Below the pieces are notes generated by a model. The model worked only from the letters and a program-made list of their open reading frames with translations, made no database searches and was not told the origin of the DNA. This document shows positions 13,088 to 15,654 of a stretch of DNA of 15,654 bases, one piece after another; the first letter of the stretch is position 1, and the number at the start of each line of letters is the position of its first letter. This DNA is from Bacilli bacterium. Lineage in GTDB: Bacteria; Bacillota_I; Bacilli_A; RF39; UBA660. The stretch is from positions 1 to 15,654 of the forward strand of contig JAAWSW010000027.1 of assembly GCA_022801735.1 (NCBI GenBank), read 5' to 3'. The position numbers and the translations under genes were made by a program.

Positions 13088-14234
13088 CAATATCCCTATA
13101 TTCAGTTATATCTTCATAAATAGCAAAAAACATAGTAACTTCAACCGTATTTTCCTTCATACTACTTTTTAAATATTTACTTCTAATAATATATTCATCC
13201 TTTTTCAAAGACTTTTTCATCTTTTTAATTGAATGTTCCTGAGCCTTAACTAACGCTTCATCAAAAGTTAACACATCACTTATAACCTTTACTTCCTTTT
13301 GTTTTTGATGAACTAACTTAATAGGTAGTAATGGATGACTTAAAATAACGTCTTCCTCTACTTTTTTATTTTTAAACTTTTTAAAACCAAGTTCAATATC
13401 CTTATTTAAAAACTTAATATTATAAGATTCCTTCTTCTTACCAGTTTCCTTTTCTTCATAATAAGCAAAAGGATATTCTGTCTTAATAACATACCAAACT
13501 TCACCATAAGCCTTACCTAAAGCCCTAACCTTACCCATAGTTTTTTCCTCTTGTAAAATAACTTCACCATTAACAATTACATCACCCTTTTTAACATAAT
13601 CATCTGTATTTCTTACAATAACACCACTACTTGCAGTAACCTTCTTAATAACAGCATCCTTTTTAGCCACTAGATTGCGTGGTACCTTATTGTCTTTTTT
13701 TGTAACAATTTCTCTTTCTTCAGCCCTAACAATATATTTAGTACCAACCTCTTCAATTTCAAGCCACTCAAGTCTATCGGGATAAGCATTTAAAATATCT
13801 TCTTTTATTTTTTCTAAATTTTTAAAAGATTTTTTTAAAGTATATTTTTTAATCCCGCGTTCATTAAGTTCATCCTTAATTAAACCACGAATTTCTTTAT
13901 TAGAATGGACAACTTCGATATCAAAAACAACATTAGTTAAAAATATAAAAATACTAAAACCAACTAATAAAAATATAATCAAATGTTTATTAATCATAAA
14001 TGTTCTTTTTATTTTTAAATATCCAAAAACATCTTCCTCATAAACTTCATAAATACTCTTAATTTTTAAAACAGTTTCTAAATCTTCTTTATATATAATT
14101 AATTTAACTTCATTTTTATCTATGTACTTAAGTGATAAAATATTTATTTTTCTGGCAGTTAACTTCTTAATAAAACGATTAATATTTTTACCTTTAACAT
14201 TTAAGGCAACTTTACTTTTAAATTTTTCAATCAT
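13080..14234 (-). CDS. yqfD: Sporulation protein YqfD
   Basis: YqfD is a single-pass membrane protein made in the mother cell during sporulation in Bacillus; its biochemical role is unclear. The 384-aa protein has an N-terminal domain of about 80 residues, one membrane helix (about 84-105), and an extracytoplasmic part with the family segments LEWLEIEEVGTKYIVRAEERE and VAKKDAVIKKVTASSGVIVRN. The latter resembles a small barrel-sandwich domain, and VKKGDVIVNGEV follows. Length is close to Bacillus YqfD (about 400). Its ATG overlaps the yqfC TGA as ATGA, so the pair is translationally coupled. Presence of the pair suggests sporulation or a sporulating ancestor. Confidence 0.92.
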   Translation of the reverse strand: MIEKFKSKVALNVKGKNINRFIKKLTARKINILSLKYIDKNEVKLIIYKEDLETVLKIKSIYEVYEEDVFGYLKIKRTFMINKHLIIFLLVGFSIFIFLTNVVFDIEVVHSNKEIRGLIKDELNERGIKKYTLKKSFKNLEKIKEDILNAYPDRLEWLEIEEVGTKYIVRAEEREIVTKKDNKVPRNLVAKKDAVIKKVTASSGVIVRNTDDYVKKGDVIVNGEVILQEEKTMGKVRALGKAYGEVWYVIKTEYPFAYYEEKETGKKKESYNIKFLNKDIELGFKKFKNKKVEEDVILSHPLLPIKLVHQKQKEVKVISDVLTFDEALVKAQEHSIKKMKKSLKKDEYIIRSKYLKSSMKENTVEVTMFFAIYEDITEYRDIDD

Positions 14235-14464
14235 TTAAACTCTATATTTTTAATTATTCCAGAAATCAAAATTTCATCATTAAGAAGTTTAGAAATTATT
14301 AAATCTGAACCTTTAATAATCAAAACCCCACCACCATATCTCACAATTATTTTATCAGTATCAAAGTGATCAATGCATTCATAATTAACAATATCAAGTT
14401 TATTAGTTAAATAAGTTATTTTAAATTCATCTTCCATAATATAATTTCTCAAATCTTTAAGCAT
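14231..14464 (-). CDS. yqfC: Sporulation protein YqfC (YabP/YqfC family)
   Basis: This 77-aa protein has the YabP/YqfC-type core from about residue 35: IIVRYGGGVLIIKGSDLIISKLLNDEILISGIIKNIEF, a compact beta-strand pattern ending in G-x-I-x-x-(I/V)-x-F. The family includes YabP and YqfC of Bacillus, produced in the mother cell. It is slightly shorter than Bacillus YqfC (about 93 aa), mostly at the N-terminus. The first ATG (14462-14464) follows AGGTGATAGG; an ATG nine codons later is possible but has a poorer ribosome site. It is the first gene of the operon running to recO, and TGA is its stop codon. Confidence 0.85.
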   Translation of the reverse strand: MLKDLRNYIMEDEFKITYLTNKLDIVNYECIDHFDTDKIIVRYGGGVLIIKGSDLIISKLLNDEILISGIIKNIEFK

Positions 14465-14473
14465 CCTATCACC

Positions 14474-14507
14474 TATAAAAAACTTATGAAAAGGCTTGTC
14501 AAAATAT
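14474..14507 (-). promoter_or_regulatory. Overlapping SigA-like and SigE-like promoter of yqfC operon
   Basis: A SigA reading is TTGACA (plus 14497-14502), 17 bases, TTTATA (14474-14479), which leaves almost no 5' leader. A SigE-like reading is ATATT (14503-14507), 14 bases, CATAAGTT (14481-14488), with the spacing of mother-cell SigE promoters. SigE control of yqfC is known in Bacillus; here it is inference. Confidence 0.45.
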
Positions 14508-14510
14508 GTA

Positions 14511-14552
14511 GAAAAAAACTAATAAAATATCAAATGATAAATTATTAGTTTT
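14511..14552 (-). terminator. Terminator of the surface-protein gene
   Basis: An 11-bp perfect stem pairs 14515-14525 with 14542-14552 (AAAACTAATAA with TTATTAGTTTT) around a 16-base loop. It is followed on the minus strand by a U-run and begins 4 bases after the stop codon. It separates the surface protein from the yqfC operon. Confidence 0.82.
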
Positions 14553-14556
14553 ATTT

Positions 14557-15654
14557 TTATGAAACTACCTTATATGGATTTGATTGTGTTCCTTCTCCAT
14601 CCAAGTGGATATCAGATGTTAGATAGAGAACTGGACGCACGCCGAGGTCCGTACCGTTCGCAGTGATGTTGCGGACATATCCGTCAGCAAGCACACGCCA
14701 CACGTGGCCACGGTTCGAAAAGACATAAGGCGAAACTGTCCATTCAGAGCCTGATTTGATCCACATCCAATTATTTGTATTACAATATCCTGTTGAATCA
14801 CTATCATAACCTACTTTTAGACTTGTACATGTTGTATTAGTGGTTGTTTTTAATACATCGGTTACATTCATTAACCCTATTTTACCATTCCATTTATATA
14901 ATGCTTCTTGCGATACATCAGTTGCGATATCTTCTGTATCTGTAGTATTACCAGGAGTTCCTACATTGAAATTATGGTTTACTATATATTTTGAATCTTC
15001 TTTTATTGTTCCTAAATATGTTGTATTTAAATATGTATTTAATGATGCATCTTTAGTTACTGTTCCTGAATATGTAGTTGTATCTATTGTTGGATTACCA
15101 TTAGGATAATGTAATGTAAAATCTGATGGGGGATTTACTAGATTTGAAGTGGCAGCCCATGCATTACATCCAGAAGAGGATGCAGTAGTGCAATATGTGC
15201 TGGTAGATTTATCTCTTGTACCTGCAGTATCCCATGCTATATTTCCTATGCTTGTATCTCTTATGATTTTAAGTGTTCCATCTGATTCTACACTCATTAT
15301 TCTCCATGTTTCATTATTGAATGTTATATAATTTGATGGTGTTGTTCCTTTATAAATATATCTTCCTATTTCTGTATCATCAGCATATAATCCATCTCCT
15401 GATGTTGTTTCAGTTGCAATTAATTTATCTGCGGCTGTTTCTCCTCCTGGAGTTCCTGATGCCCCATCTTTTTGTGAGTAATCTAATGTTACTGTAAATG
15501 TTCCTTCTGTACTTTCTGGCTGCGAAGTGACATTACTATCATACTCTACTTTTACTGTTAATACTGCACTATCTCCTGCATTTAATTCACTTCCCTCTTC
15601 TAATCCACTTGAAGTAAATTTTATTGCTGGATTATTTGAATCTGATAATGTTAT
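14557..15654 (-). CDS. Secreted surface protein, 5' part beyond the window
   Basis: The reading frame is open from the right edge to TAA at 14557-14559, giving at least 365 C-terminal residues; an internal Met at 15297 is not the start. The visible N-terminal part (SGLEEGSELNAGDSAVLTVKVEYDSNVTS) looks like a beta-sandwich domain, followed by a Gly/Thr linker. A globular domain then runs from IGRYIYKGTTPSNYITFNNETWRIMSVE to GVRPVLYLTSDIHLDGEG and NPYKVVS at the end. That C-terminal pattern is typical of large surface-protein families in uncultured gut Firmicutes. Paired Cys residues (STYCTT, SGCNAW, TTCTSL, GYCNTN) could form disulfides outside the cell. No LPXTG or membrane anchor is at the C-terminus. 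Part of the 3' end has foreign base composition. Function is unknown. Confidence 0.8.
   Translation of the reverse strand: MTLSDSNNPAIKFTSSGLEEGSELNAGDSAVLTVKVEYDSNVTSQPESTEGTFTVTLDYSQKDGASGTPGGETAADKLIATETTSGDGLYADDTEIGRYIYKGTTPSNYITFNNETWRIMSVESDGTLKIIRDTSIGNIAWDTAGTRDKSTSTYCTTASSSGCNAWAATSNLVNPPSDFTLHYPNGNPTIDTTTYSGTVTKDASLNTYLNTTYLGTIKEDSKYIVNHNFNVGTPGNTTDTEDIATDVSQEALYKWNGKIGLMNVTDVLKTTTNTTCTSLKVGYDSDSTGYCNTNNWMWIKSGSEWTVSPYVFSNRGHVWRVLADGYVRNITANGTDLGVRPVLYLTSDIHLDGEGTQSNPYKVVS
14631..14757 (-). other. GC-rich mosaic patch in the surface-protein gene
   Basis: By hand count 69 of 120 bases (14631-14750) are G or C, against about 18 of 60 in the next 14761-14820. Codons such as TCG, CGC, GTC, GGC, CTC, GCG and ACG cluster here and are rare in the rest of the window. 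It encodes the stretch from SEWTVSPYVF to DLGVRPV, just before the conserved C-terminus. The frame is intact. It looks like an exchanged cassette or the variable region of a diversity-generating retroelement; no reverse transcriptase or template is in view. Confidence 0.65.

Noticed and set aside
14231..14234. Mycoplasma-type genetic code (TGA as Trp)
   Set aside because: yqfC ends at TGA in an ATGA overlap with yqfD, and tryptophans are encoded by TGG throughout.
14557..15297. Complete 246-aa gene starting at 15297
   Set aside because: The same frame stays open without a stop to the window edge, and the Met is inside a domain (NNETWRIMSVE).

Overview
The window is AT-rich chromosomal DNA from a low-GC Firmicutes (Bacillota), probably an uncultured Bacilli-like gut lineage. 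The lineage guess rests on synteny: a sepF-divIVA-ileS block and a yqfC-yqfD-ybeY-dgkA-era-yqzL-recO-glyS block, both arranged much as in Bacillus, plus T-box leaders on both aminoacyl-tRNA synthetase genes. TGA is used as a stop (a 4-base ATGA overlap joins yqfC and yqfD), so the standard bacterial code applies rather than the mycoplasma code. YqfC and YqfD point to a sporulating ancestry. Every protein-coding gene I accept is on the minus strand, so the window is best read from right to left.

Right edge (15654-14511): the C-terminal part of a secreted Thr/Ser/Asn-rich repeat-family surface protein, open at the window edge. It carries a sharply GC-rich patch near its 3' end and is closed by a terminator. 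Then comes a tightly packed operon (14464-9346): yqfC, yqfD, a VanZ-like membrane protein, ybeY, dgkA, era, an unknown 161-aa gene, a 29-aa yqzL, and recO. Next, with its own consensus promoter, is a 347-aa protein made of 35-aa mTERF-like repeats. It is followed by a T-box-controlled glycyl-tRNA synthetase gene, a small two-helix membrane protein and a strong terminator at 5896-5923.

Middle (5887-4812): an accessory island. A single gene encodes a protein with a probable BECR-type (barnase/EndoU/colicin/RelE-like) LPD3-like nuclease domain. It is flanked by two small structured RNAs on the opposite strand. Each RNA has its own near-consensus promoter, a shared 15-nt promoter core and a Rho-independent terminator, and their helices differ by compensating substitutions. 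This is the best candidate for an undescribed system. An MgtC-family gene follows, with a promoter back-to-back with one of the small RNA promoters.

Left part (4811-1): mgtC, then the division genes sepF and divIVA, then a canonical isoleucine T-box and ileS, ended by a terminator that overlaps the ileS stop codon. A second, palindromic terminator lies at the extreme left.

The core genes serve translation (IleRS, GlyRS, Era, YbeY), division-site assembly (SepF, DivIVA), recombination repair (RecO), lipid-carrier phosphorylation (DgkA) and sporulation (YqfC, YqfD). The accessory items are the mTERF-like repeat protein, the nuclease/sRNA island and the mosaic surface protein.
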